From: Bryopsis sp. KO-2023
Lineage: Eukaryota; Chlorophyta; Ulvophyceae; Bryopsidales; Bryopsidaceae
Direction of reading: 5' to 3'
Assembly (NCBI GenBank): GCA_030272585.1
Contig: BSYQ01000012.1
Span: 2,976,001 to 3,040,000, forward strand
Length of the DNA stretch: 64,000 nucleotides
The notes under the pieces were generated by a model, which saw only the letters and a program-made list of their open reading frames with translations, did not search any database and was not told where the DNA came from. A program made the translations under genes and the position numbers. Of the stretch, positions 10,601 through 21,960 are shown one piece after another (position 1 is the stretch's first letter; the number at the start of each line of letters is the position of its first letter).

Positions 10601-12634
10601 TGTGAATGCAACATCTATCTACATATAAGTATACATATTTTTGATATTGAAATTTGTTACACACGGCAAAAGAGATTGCCGAGTGCAGCCCGTTTCAATA
10701 TATATTACATTTTTTCTGTTGAAAATCGAGATGCGGTGCTGAGTGGGGCAGAAAACGAAACTTTCAGACCAGAGTGGGGACTGTGGCTGTTGCGTACTGT
10801 ATCGATAATTGGATTTTTCGTTTCGTGTGTGTTTTCTAGAGGGAAAAAAGCAAGAAAAAAACCTGAGAAACCTTTTCCTATTATTGTTTTACAGTACCTT
10901 TTCACTGCCATGAGGAATTCGTCAAGCAGGGCTGCGTAGGCCTCACCTCGAACTCGTCGATGTTTCGAGCCCACATAGAACGGACTCTGCAAAAGATCCT
11001 ACAACCAACCAAAAAAAGCTCCTGATTACTAATCTTATCCATAAATGAATGGAATTACAGTCATTGGGTGGAAAAACTACAAATTTCGCACATGTGACAC
11101 CTAGACAAATTTGAAAATCGCGAACTCAGGATCTTAAACACACACTCGCATAAAAAATTCTTGAAAAAAAACATTATAAAATAGTTTACAATTTTGGAAA
11201 AACAATTACTCACCCCCATTAATCTGAAAGTGTGAGTAATCCTTTTCAAGTGTGCCTTGGTTGGGGCAAGAAAAATTATTGAATTACATGGTCATCTAGC
11301 CTATAACACATTTCCGAGAACGGGCCGCACTGGGCTGTTAGGCCTTGAGTAAAACTTCAATTCAATGGTCACCTGATTATCGGTTCCAACATCTATGCAG
11401 ACTGGCACGCATGCGTCCGGATGAATTCCACCACATGTTGTGTACATCATTAATTTCGAAACGGGGACCCCCATGGCCTGGACCCCCAAATCGCAATCCT
11501 CATCGGGGTCCAGCAATGGCCCCACTCTTGCACCTATCATCCACCAACAAATATTTAGTAAATTAAATATTGAATAAATATTCTTGATTTAGGAATCGAA
11601 AAAATTTGAAGATTCCGATGGTGTGTTGGCACTAATGCTAACCTACGGAGTGTTGTACCTTTAAAAAAGAAAATTAAACACTGAAAACCAAATGAAAGAT
11701 TCGCTTTAACCAAAATTGCAATCCAACCTTCACTGGGCTTTTTTTCAGGAATAGAACTGCCTTTTCCCACAACTTTACTCGTTCTCCCCCCCCCAAAAAA
11801 AACAAAAAAATAATAATAATTGATTTCAAGGATATCAATATACATCCAATATATATTTTGACCAAAATATCTACAATTCATTCAAAGTTCATTCGCTTTT
11901 GCAGGCGATTAAGAAACCATATCAGACCAAAAAAAACTGAAAATAAATTCCATCCATTTCTTTCATGCATTTTCTTTTGTTAGGAAAAAAAATAAATAGA
12001 AAACAATTTGTAAAATTTTCCCCTGCATGGACCTACCATCTGTGATGACCATCAGTTTCACTCTCTTTTCTGGCCAATTCTTCAAAATGCTGTACACCCT
12101 GCCCCTGTCTTGCAACGTTATGAACATCCCCATAGGAATGCTCCTGAACATCAAGCTGTATTTTCGACACGCCATCCGCACCGTGGGGTTGTGTATGATT
12201 GGCAGCAGCTCCTCGAAGTTCTCCACCAAAACGCGGAAAAACAGCGTCTGATTACGCTCGAACAGCGACAGTAAATACGTGTATTTGTCCAAAGGGTCGT
12301 CACTCCGCCGTATGTTCAGCATGCAGCGCTCCAGCTGCACCGATTGGGCAAGCACCGCCGGGGGAACCAGCCCACGCAAGTGCAGTCGATCTCGCTCCTC
12401 GTCGGAAAACGCCAGCCCCTTGTTGTACTTGGGATTCCGCATCAGGTGCGAGCCGCTGATGACTTGGCGAACCCACGGCGCCGTGACCTCGTCCATGGTT
12501 TCGTCGTCATGGATTCCTCTCCGATGGGGGCAGGCTCCCGAAAACAGGTTGTCGAGTTCGCTGGAGGAAATCAAGCCCAGTCGCGACAGCGACCGCGTTT
12601 TCGCGCTCCCTCGAAACAACACAGACGCCAACAT
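7624..12634 (-). CDS. Malic-enzyme family protein with degenerate active site
   Basis: The family oxidatively decarboxylates malate to pyruvate with NAD(P). Ten exons in phase (minus order): 12634-12037, 11533-11373, 10998-10898, 10558-10422, 9987-9828, 9515-9369, 8991-8842, 8603-8475, 8240-8158 and 7796-7624, coding 612 aa. ATG 12634 opens a mitochondrial-type presequence ([19 protein letters not shown]). Family blocks: [65 protein letters not shown] with [10 protein letters not shown] (nucleotide fold), [17 protein letters not shown] and [19 protein letters not shown]. Catalytic positions have changed: the YTP tyrosine reads HNP; the QFEDF metal pair reads QFVDM; FNDDIQG reads LHDGTHG; LSNPT reads LSPS; and GNNAYIFPG reads CHTTYIFPG. 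The lysine in VPVSKLMMY remains. Fold is clear; normal malic enzyme activity is doubtful. Confidence 0.88.
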
Positions 12635-13001
12635 GGGTACGCCGCACCCGAGCAAGATGGTAGTGAGTCTGAGCCCCCCCCCGAACGACGAATTGATGGA
12701 AAAGGACCGCTCAAGCAACGTGAAACGCGGCTAGCGGCGACAACACTGGTAGTCGCAGAAAGTCATGCTCTTGTGACCTCCGTTCGAAATCTCATCAACC
12801 TTGACGCCTCGCCAATTCGACGTCCACCACCAACATAAACGTCACAGCTTTTTTTCCGCCGCCAGTCTGACATGCGAGCATGACTGAAGAATCACGTGCA
12901 AAAAAGTCCAAATAAATTTTCACGTTTGGCATGGGTTGCCCAGAAACCGAAGTTCTGAAAACCCAACGACCCTCCCGCGCGGTGGGGCAAAGATTCGTTC
13001 G
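12635..13001. promoter_or_regulatory. Bidirectional promoter, malic-enzyme-like gene / AsnRS
   Basis: A 367 bp, relatively GC-rich gap between two divergent start codons. It includes an AATCACGTGC sequence near 12890. Both genes encode organelle-presequence proteins. No TATA box is evident. Confidence 0.45.
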
Positions 13002-16000
13002 ATGAGCGTTTTGGGTAGTTTCGTGCGGTGTCCCTCCTTGCGTGCCGCCGCCACAGTATCTAAGATTCGCCACTTTTCGTGCGCGCAAAAATGCACGGGT
13101 TCTGCTTCCAGCGGATTTTCGGAGTGTTTGGCGTCGAACTCGCCAATGAGTCATGTCGGGAATCACTCTTGCTTGAATAACAATAGATTACGGCCGCGAC
13201 AGGGGGTGCGTTGTATGAGCGCGGCTTCTTCGGAGGTGGCCACCAAGGCGAGAGAATACAGTCCGAAACCCAGGATCAAGGAAATCAAGGTCAGAATTTT
13301 TTCAATTTTTTGAAAAAAAAAAAGAAAATGAAACGAAATTCTTTTCAAAAAAATTGAGGAGAAATTGTGTATCTTCATGACATTTATTGATTTTTTTTTT
13401 TCGGCTCCTGGCAACAAAAAAAAGCAAAAACATACCATCAAGGCAGTGAAAGGTTTCTGAAATTAATGGAAAGGGGAAAAACTAAATACATTCCAAGCGA
13501 TCCTTGCAATTCAGAAGATGCCACTTTTTTTTTTCTCTACTTGTTGAATGTCAAAAGGGTTTTGGTCCTTTTTTAGGGTGGTGAATGTGAAGGCGTTTCG
13601 AATGTCGGGAAAGTATTTGAAGTGTCGGGATGGGTGCGAACTTTACGAGCCCAAAAGACGTTTGCATTCATGGAGGTACAGTCTCTTTCCAGTTTTGATC
13701 TCACAAGAAAAATCCCTTTCTTTCTCACTTTGTCCTCTCTCTCTCACACTTTTTTTTTGCTGTGGAAAAGGAAGGGGGGGGGGGTAAATCTTTTAGAAAA
13801 TAGAGATCTTAGCACAAGATCCCCCAATTACTATTATTTTGCTGAGGCGTTTTTTTGTTCTTTCTCGGCGAAAATCGACAAGCTAAAAATAGTAATTGTG
13901 TCCACCCATTGTGGCTGGGAAAATATCTGTAAGCGATTTTTTTTTAAATGTTGATAGCTTGTGGGGGATGTTGTTTTACCTAGGTGAATGATGGGTCGAT
14001 GCTGGCTGGGTTGCAAGTGATTTTGGGGTCAGATTGTAAGGGGTATGAAATTGTGGAGGAGGGGAAAATCCACACCGGAACTGCAGTATGTGCTGTCGGT
14101 GTTTTGGCAACCTCTCCTGGGGGAAAACAAAAGGTGCGAAATTGAGCAAAGGTGCGACAAACAGCCACAGTAAAAAAAACACTAGAAAAAGTAGTTTTCA
14201 AAAACAAAATGAATAAATATATAAAAATTTAACCATTGAAGAATGAGGGGAATAGGAAAAGCATTCAAGCAAACTTTGCTTTGTTTATTTTTCTCATTTT
14301 TTTTTTCTTTTTGGTGGGGACGTACCATTGCCAGAAATCAGTTTTTCGTCTCGAAATCCAACTATTCAGTCTATTTCTCTCATTTTTTTCTCCTTTTTTT
14401 GGGGGGGGGGTGTGCCTTTCTTTTTCTGAAATTTGATATATTTTGCAATCAGGTGGAATTGAAGGCAGAATCACTACGTGTGCTTGGAAGCTGCGACCCC
14501 AGCACGTACCCTCTTCAAAAGAAAAGGCACAGTTTAGAGTTTTTGAGAGGAATTGCACACCTGCGGCCTCGAACCAACACCATGGCTGCAGTGATGAGAG
14601 TCAGAAACACCCTGGCAGCCGCCACCCACTCCTTTTTCCAAAAACATGGCTTCTATTACCTGAACTCGCCCTTGATTTCGGCCGCCGATTGTGAAGGTGC
14701 TGGGGAAATGTTCCAGGTGCAGCGGTTTTTGTTTTTTTTTGGACCATATTTCTCGAATTTGCTTGTACTTCTTTTAAACCAATTTTCTCAAAGGTGGGGG
14801 GGAGTTGGGGCTGTCCTCTTATTTTTTAAAATTTCTATGTTAACTTTCTTCAGTAAAAACTGCAGTGGAGTCGATATTTTTTGACTTTTTTTTCTTCAGC
14901 TGTTGAAGTTTTTTATCGTTGATAGGTGACGACGCTTTTGAATGGCGGCGAGTCTGACAATGGAGCATCAAAGGTACAATCTTCTTAACAAATTTGATAT
15001 TCTGCAAACTTTTTTTTTTTTTTTGGGGGGGGGGGGAACTGGATTGGAAACCCCCACAAAAATGTATCGAAACAAAAACATTTCTCTCCAATACTTTACA
15101 ATCTCGAAAATTGTCCGCTCTACAAGAAACTGCTTAGTCATTGTGCTACTTAGTCATCAAGTTGTTTAGTCATCAAGCTACTTAGTCATATATATACATT
15201 TTTATATTTCACACAGGCCCCAAGCTTGCCGATCAACAAAGAGGACGGCTCCATCGACTATTCAGAGGATTTCTTTTCAAAACCAACCTACTTAACGGTG
15301 TCTGGTCAATTGAACGGGGAAATGTATGCTAGCGCAATGGGGAGGGTCTACACTTTCGGACCAACCTTCAGGGCAGAAAATTCCAACACCTCCAGACATC
15401 TGGCCGAGTTCTGGATGGTGGAGCCGGAAATAGCGTTTGCTGATTTGGAGGAAGACGTGGACTGTGCCGAAGCTTACCTGAAACATTGCATTTCGCAAGT
15501 TTTGGAGAATTGCCAGGAGGATTTGGGGTTGTTCAATAACTTTTATGAGAAGGGCCTCATCGACAGGCTACAGGTATGTGGCTTGTTTTATTGTTGTTGT
15601 TTTTTAGAAAAAAGTGAGGTATATATATTTGAACCTTTTGTTTGTTCTTTTTTTTGGGGGGGAGGGTATATCATCTCATGTAGAATAACATTCTAGGGGG
15701 TTGCCTTTTTTTTTTTATAGGACAAACGTGGGATCTTCCAGTATTTGTTTCTGAAAAGGTACCCCTCAATCTGGAGCATGTGAAAGTATATATTCATTGT
15801 TTGCACTTATGTTGGGATTTTTTTGCAAAGACGAGAAAAGTTTTGATGGCATTTACTTAATTCTGATATTCAGCAGTCTTTTGGGCATTAGAATGCAGAT
15901 TGGCCCGGAAGTGTGCGATATCATCTCGTTTTGAGCAATCATTCACAGATTTTAAGATGAGCTGTGGCGTTCGAAAAGTCACAAGTTAATTAACATCGGA

Positions 16001-16928
16001 AAACATCGGAAAGCGACTCCTTATTTGTTCCGTTTCTTTTAAAAAAAATGCTTGTTCGCATTTCGAATTGCCTTTGTGGGATTCCTAACAGAAAAAAAGG
16101 TTAATTTCTTCTTTTTCTTTTCTTTCCCATCAGAAAATAGTGGATTCGCCGGTGAAAAGAGTGACCTACACAGAAGCCGTGGATTTGCTGTTGAAATCCG
16201 GTCAAAAGTTCGAATTCCCTGTGGAATGGGGTTCAGACTTGCAAAGCGAACACGAGCGGTATTTGACTGAAAAAGTTTTCGATGGAATTCCCATCGCTGT
16301 GATGGATTATCCGAAAGACATAAAAGCTTTCTACATGAGGCTGAATGACGATGGAAAAACTGTCGCTGCTATGGATCTGCTGGTGCCTGGGTAAGAAAAA
16401 ATTGGAAAATATCTTTTGAAAAATAAATTAAAAAAAATAGATCTATATATGTATTTTTTTATTTTTCAGTTACTGTTTGTCTGGTTTCCAAGACGACCCC
16501 AGAAAAAGGTTTTGAAGTTTAGGAGCTGCATATTCAAATTGAAAACGATTATAACACAGATTGCTCGATTTTGTCCAACAAAAAACTTGTTTTTTTTTAA
16601 AAAGAAAATCCTCCATGTGACGTTTTTTTCTTATTCTTATTCTTCTTTTTCTCGTTCATTTTTTTTTTTTAAACTTGGGGGCAGAGTCGGAGAATTGATC
16701 GGTGGAAGCCAGCGTGAAGATCGACTGGAGGTGCTGGAGGAGCGAATGGCAGCAAACGGGCTGAACAAGGAAGATTACTGGTGGTACTTAGATTTGCGCA
16801 GATATGGGTCAGTCCCCCATGCAGGCTTCGGCTTGGGCTTCGAGCGACTGGTGCAATTTGTTTGCGGAATGGAAAACATCAGGGATGTTATCCCTTTCCC
16901 TCGATATCCAGGCCACTGCAGTTTCTAA
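13002..16928 (+). CDS. Asparaginyl-tRNA synthetase, organellar (bacterial) type
   Basis: Class II synthetase charging tRNA-Asn. Eight exons in phase: 13002-13289, 13577-13675, 13984-14133, 14453-14716, 14926-14973, 15217-15573, 16134-16390 and 16685-16928 (TAA); about 568 aa. The first ATG (13002) opens an Arg/Ser/Ala-rich targeting presequence ([19 protein letters not shown]). Then the OB-fold anticodon domain ([20 protein letters not shown]), [11 protein letters not shown], motif 1 region ([20 protein letters not shown]), [20 protein letters not shown], motif 2 ([19 protein letters not shown]) and motif 3 ([20 protein letters not shown]) ending in [12 protein letters not shown]. All catalytic motifs look intact. 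Divergent from the malic-enzyme-like gene. Whether it serves plastid, mitochondrion or both is not visible. Confidence 0.94.
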
Positions 16929-18454
16929 AGGCTGGGGGGAAAATATATATATATATATACACAGGAAAAAGAATCAACCCATCTGGGAAAAAAAGAAAGC
17001 GGTGGGTTTGAATATGGTCGATCGATTGGAGGGATGTTCACACCTCGGTCGGTAGGGGTGTAAATTTGTTTGCAGCACAAAAGCTTGATATTGGGATCTG
17101 GGGTGGAAGGAGCTGTATTGGTCAATTTTGTATTGGGGGTGGAAATATTATTCTTTCTGCCAGGTTTGTTGTTGGGATTAGACGGGTTGCTGGCCGCAAT
17201 GATATATGTTTTCACGAATTCTTTTTCGGTTTGGGGGGATTGTTGGGGTTTGGATTTTTTTTTTTAACACTGATTGCCACTGAGGAAAAGGAGGGCGTTT
17301 TGTTGCAGAAATCAGCCTCACATGATTGTCATTGCTGCCTTTGTGTGTGTTTTTTTTTTGGGGGGGGGGCAGTTTCTGCTATTCCCACACCAACCGAGCA
17401 TCCAGCAATAAAGCAAAGAAAAAAAAAGCAAAAATGCCATGCCAACAGAGATTCTATGCTAGAGATTATATGCTCTATCCAGTGCTTATGAACTTGGGTG
17501 TGGAAAGGAGTAATTCAGTTGGGCAGTTGCTGACAGTTTGTACAGTTAGAGCTCTTCTTGGTCGGGTATTTGAAGGGACTTTGGTTGGAATAGGGGTCGC
17601 ACTTTTTAAGCGAATTCAAGAAGGGGCCATTCAAAAACACAACAGAAACTGAGTGTTTGAAACTTTTTTTTTGTTCGTTGGGAATGGGGACAACAACAGT
17701 GTTTTTTTGGAAAGCCACCCCCTCCCTTCACTGAACGCTTCCCAGTCCATCCTCAACATCTGCCGGATCAAAAAATGGTCACCCAAAACAACACACATCA
17801 GAGCGGCTCCAATTGCCATTTCTTTAACGCTTTTCCCCCAGCGGCAGCGACTGTCTCATCGCCTTTTCCCATGTGAAAAATATGTTTTAACTAGAAAACT
17901 GCACACCCCATGAGCGGAGGCCGATACCCGCGCGTTTTCCGACCTCGATCAAAGTCCAGCATGCGAGAAACACTGTGGAACTGCCAGCAACTGCACCCAA
18001 AATCCCCCCCTCCCAGGTGATGTTTTTCCGCGATAAATCGGGAGAACTAATTCACGGCGTCGTAGCCCCGGGGCTAGCACGTGAGAGCGAGTCACATCGA
18101 TCTTCCCTTAGAGAGGCCGAGCTTCAGAGCAAACGACCGCGGAGAACTAACCTTATTCCCTGACGGTTGTCCTGATCGGTCGGGGAAGGAAAAAAAGTCG
18201 TCAAGAACGACCCACAAGTCCATGAACGAGGGAGCCATTGCGAGAAAATGAGGTGCGTTTCCGTTGGAAGAAGCAGAAAAGCAGCACAGACAGTTGCCCT
18301 CCCGCCCCCCAACTGTCTGGCGGGGATGTTAGCTTTGTTAGTTCGCGCGTTGGGGTTCGTCTGTGTTCAAAACATGCAAGTTTTTTGGGGGTTACCCCGT
18401 CGAAGCTGACGCATTGTTTTGCGTTTGGGTTCTTATCATCGTCGGTTTGTCGTA
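16929..18454. other. Spacer with AsnRS 3' UTR and upstream region of the nucleotidyltransferase gene
   Basis: A 1.5 kb stretch with T-then-G homopolymers near 17351 and no recognisable conserved gene. The right end (17900-18454) is GC-richer, like other gene starts here. A small ORF at 17434-17652 is listed separately. Confidence 0.5.
17434..17652 (+). CDS. Small unrecognised ORF, 72 aa, related to an exon of the 40036-45562 gene
   Basis: ATG 17434 to TGA 17652, with hydrophobic middle VFEGTLVGIGVALF. Its DNA from about 17507 to 17598 is clearly similar to complement(40412-40502), the acceptor and first part of an exon in the minus-strand membrane-protein gene (shared GAGTAATTCAGTTGGG and GTATTTGAA..ACTTTG). 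The downstream frame corresponds (VFEGTLVGIG versus VFEETLIGRG), but a 1-nt length difference shifts the frame upstream. It may be a small gene, a pseudogene fragment or a dispersed repeat. Confidence 0.3.
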   Translation: MPCQQRFYARDYMLYPVLMNLGVERSNSVGQLLTVCTVRALLGRVFEGTLVGIGVALFKRIQEGAIQKHNRN

Positions 18455-21400
18455 ATGAGAAGATCGCAGGGGTCGAGTGAAGAAACGAGTGACAAGAGCG
18501 GCGTGGCCGAGTTGATAAACGCGCTCAGGCCGACGAGATCGTCATGGGCTTTTTACCTGGAGGTCATGGCCTTGGTCAAGAAAATAGTTGGAGAAAAGCT
18601 GCCTTCCCAGGTAGAAAAGATTTTTCCGCTGAGGTTTTTCGCTGTTCGCCACATATTTTTGGAAAATGTTTCTTGAAGTTCGACCTCGGACGCTTTGTTC
18701 GCGGGACCGAAAACCGGAAAAGAGTTTAAAAAGTTCAAGAAAAACATCGGAGGAGTAATAGGCGCGCTGGTCTTTTGGAAACGGCTGGATAAATGACTGA
18801 TCAGGGTGAAATATCGATTTGCATTATGTTTTTTCTTTTTCTTTTTTTGCATTTCTGCTTCAGAATATTAGGGCACTGAAAGCATGTTGAATGTGATTTC
18901 TTCATATTTTCTTTTTCCAAGAAAAAGAAACTGTTCAGAGTCACCTGTTGATTTTTCGGTTTTTTTCCCCCAGGGCTGCACGACACATTCGGGCTCTTTG
19001 AGAGAGTACAAAAAGACCCGTTAGGCATTTCACTTTTTTTTTTTTTCGTATTATTTATTTATTTATTTATTTATTATTTTTTATTTATTTCAGTTTGCTG
19101 GGGAAAGTTGATGCTAATGGTTCCGAATTTCTTTTTTTTTTGCAGTGTCATATTGCTGAGTTTGGATCGGTCCCTCTTCGAACGAACTTGCCTGACAGCG
19201 AATTGGACCTGACGATTCTCTGTGGAGATGAAGTATTTGAAAAGGATTGTTATAAAGTCGTTCAAGAAGCCCTCGAGCAGGCCCCAGAGGCCCGAAATGT
19301 CCGAATCGTTGAAATACAGGTCAGCCAAAATCCGGTGCTGCCCAGATGTGCTCACGTGATGGGATATGTTTTTTTTTGTTCGGGAGTTTTTTTCACTTTC
19401 CTTTTTTTTTTTTTGCCTGCCAATTGCACCTTTATATTGTGAACGAGAATTGTTAGTGGGGTGGATCTCCCATTACAAAATAGAAGTCGTTTTATTTGAT
19501 GTCGTTTCGTAGTAACAGATTCCATTATATCTTTCTCAGCAGATTCAGAAGATTTTTTTTCTTCAGTCGTTTTCTAAATATTCAGGGAAAAAAGAATCGG
19601 AAGAAAGTGGAAATCTGAGAAGAATCTTGGATTTTGGTTGTTATTTTTTTGGTTTTTTTGGTCTGTTTCTTTTGTACAGCAGGCGAAAGTGGTGAAGTGC
19701 CAGGTGAGGGGGATGCGAGTGTGTCTTTGCTTCAACCACATCAGCGGCTTGCGAAAACTTCGATTTCTGGAAGAAATGGACAGGTTCATCAAGAAAGACA
19801 GCGTGTTGAAGAAAAGCCTTCTCCTGGTGAGCAACGCCATGGCATGTATTAGTGATCATGGTTTATATATTGTGAAAAAAATTCCGTTCATGATGTGTGC
19901 TTTGGCAGCTTTGGGTTTTTCTCGGCTGCTTTCTTTCTTCCTTGCTAATTCCAGTGTAGTTTTCCATCTTCGAATCCAATTATTCGACCTTTTTTTTTTC
20001 TTCGAAGTCTCGAGTTTTTAGAAGTATATATGTGTTTTTTTTTGTAATTTTCAGATCAAGGCTTGGTGTCGATACGAAGCCTCGATTCTGGATGCTGAAA
20101 TAGGTCTGTCGAGTCATGCCCTGGATGTCATGGTGCTGTACGTTTTCAACGTCCATCACAGAGATCTTACTCACATGACCCCGCTTGAGGTGAGCTCGGC
20201 TTTTTATTTTGCCATTTTTTCTTTTTTTTTTTCTTCCTTTTTTTCTACGGGGGAAAACTCGAAAATTTGATTTTTAGACTTTTGGAACTTGAATGAGTGA
20301 TGCTGAGAAAATGGAAAAGATGAAATTGTTAAGAAAGCCCCCCCCCCAAAAAAACTGTTCTTGAAGGAGCTGGTAGGAAAAAGAAAACTTCCAGATGTAA
20401 ACAAAATGTTGACTGATCATCATGTTCCACATGGTTCATCTTTTGTTTCGCTTTCAATGGTTTTTTTTTTTTAATTCACACAACTTTTTCTTTTGTGTTT
20501 TCTTGGGGGAGGGCGGAGAGGCTTTATCTGCAATGTTGACAGGAAATTGAAAAACAGAAAAAAACGATGCCCATGGATATGGATTAGTGTGTTTAATGAC
20601 AGAATATATATATATATATATATTTCATATATATGTATTTACTGTCAGAATATAAGAAACACAAATCTCTGTTTTTTTTTGTGTCCAGGTGCTACACAAG
20701 TTTCTTTCCCTGTTCAGCAGATTTGATTTGCATCGCTGTTGTCTGACTCTGACTGGCCGGGTTCACTTAATTCCAGGCTACTGCCCAGGTACTCGCATTT
20801 TTAGTTTTAGTTTTTCTGTTTATTTGTTTTCAGTTTATCAATCAAACTTATCACATGAATACGCCAATAGGCCCCGAATACAAACACCAGTGACAATACT
20901 ATATTGGTTTTTTTGTGTTTTTTTTTTCAAGTCTTTGTACTTGTGTTGCTGCCTCAACATACCACTTTTATTCTGGTTTTTCAAAGTTTCTGTGATTCTG
21001 ATTTTTACTCAAAAATCAAGGCAAATTAAAAGTATATTTTTTTTGTTCCCTTTGCTGTTCGTTTCTTCTCAAAATTTACACATTGAAAAAAGAAAAAAAA
21101 AAGAAAAGAGAAATTATTCTTTTTGTGTGTTTCTGTTTCTGTTTTGGCTTTTTCTTTTCCTGGGTGTAGAGATGCCTGATTTTGACGAGAACATGCTTTT
21201 GCCGCTCCACAGTATTTCGAACTACAATTGCCTGACCGAAACCAAAAAACCTTTCCACACCGCAATGAATGTGATGGAACCCCTCAACCCCAGCGAAAAC
21301 TTGTGTAGTAACATAGCAGATGCTGGCAATATAAAGAACGCGTTTATGAGAGGCAAAGTGTGGTTGAAATCAATCATGAAAACGGTACGATCTTTTAGTT

Positions 21401-21960
21401 TTCTTTTTGCATTCACCGACGAAAATGCCTTTTTTTTCGTTTCACTGTTTTTTTTTTGTTTTTTTTTTTTGGTGCACTGTTCAAATGGTTTAATATGGTT
21501 TCTCGTACGTTGCTTTTTTTTTGTAATTTTGGTGGGGGGGGGGGTCCTTTTCTTGTTTTATTTTTTTTTTCTGAGGTTCATCTTGTGCTCAGTTTTGTTT
21601 CTTTTCTTTCACAAAATAGAAAACAATAATAATAACTGAAACACATATTTAGAAAAAAAAGAAAAAAAGCAATGCTAGCCCTGCCTCCCAAACACATGTT
21701 TCTGTTTTTTTGGAGAAAAAACCTTCGATTCTTTCAAATGATATGAATTTACATTGAAAATGAAAATAAAAAAACTATTTTTTTTTGAGAATAGGATCAG
21801 ATAGTAAACGTATGAATAAATTTTATAAATGTAACAGGGGAATCGAGAGGAGTTCGACCAATTTTTTGTGAAAACCTGGAGTATGGTTCAAGTGAAACCC
21901 CACGAAGAAAATTTGCTCTCCGTGGAGGCGAACCGATCCGGCTGTGAATTGGCTGTTTAA
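18455..21960 (+). CDS. Nucleotidyltransferase-fold protein, plant PAP/OAS1-like family, active site degenerate
   Basis: Resembles plant PAP/OAS1 substrate-binding-domain nucleotidyltransferases. Seven exons in phase: 18455-18610, 19146-19319, 19680-19826, 20055-20189, 20689-20788, 21170-21384 and 21838-21960 (TAA); 349 aa. Family blocks: AEFGSVPLRTNLPDSELDL, KVVKCQVRGMRVCLCFNHIS, LRFLEEMDRFIKKDSVLKKS, IKAWCRYEASILDAEIGLSS, LDVMVLYVFNVHHRDLTHM, VLHKFLSLFSRFDLHRCCLT and a C-terminal LHSISNYNCLTETKK. In relatives the loop reads GDIDLT and the third metal ligand sits in VVDISFNQ. Here these read SELDLT (first Asp to Glu) and RVCLCFNH (Asp to Cys). It is probably non-catalytic, perhaps an RNA-binding scaffold. 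The ATG at 18455 is the first in frame, with only about 60 residues before the GS motif. Confidence 0.85.

Noticed and set aside
13622..13954. Frame read through the intron after AsnRS exon 13577-13675
   Set aside because: Runs past a good GT donor into low-complexity intron; the exon product is the conserved OB-fold segment.
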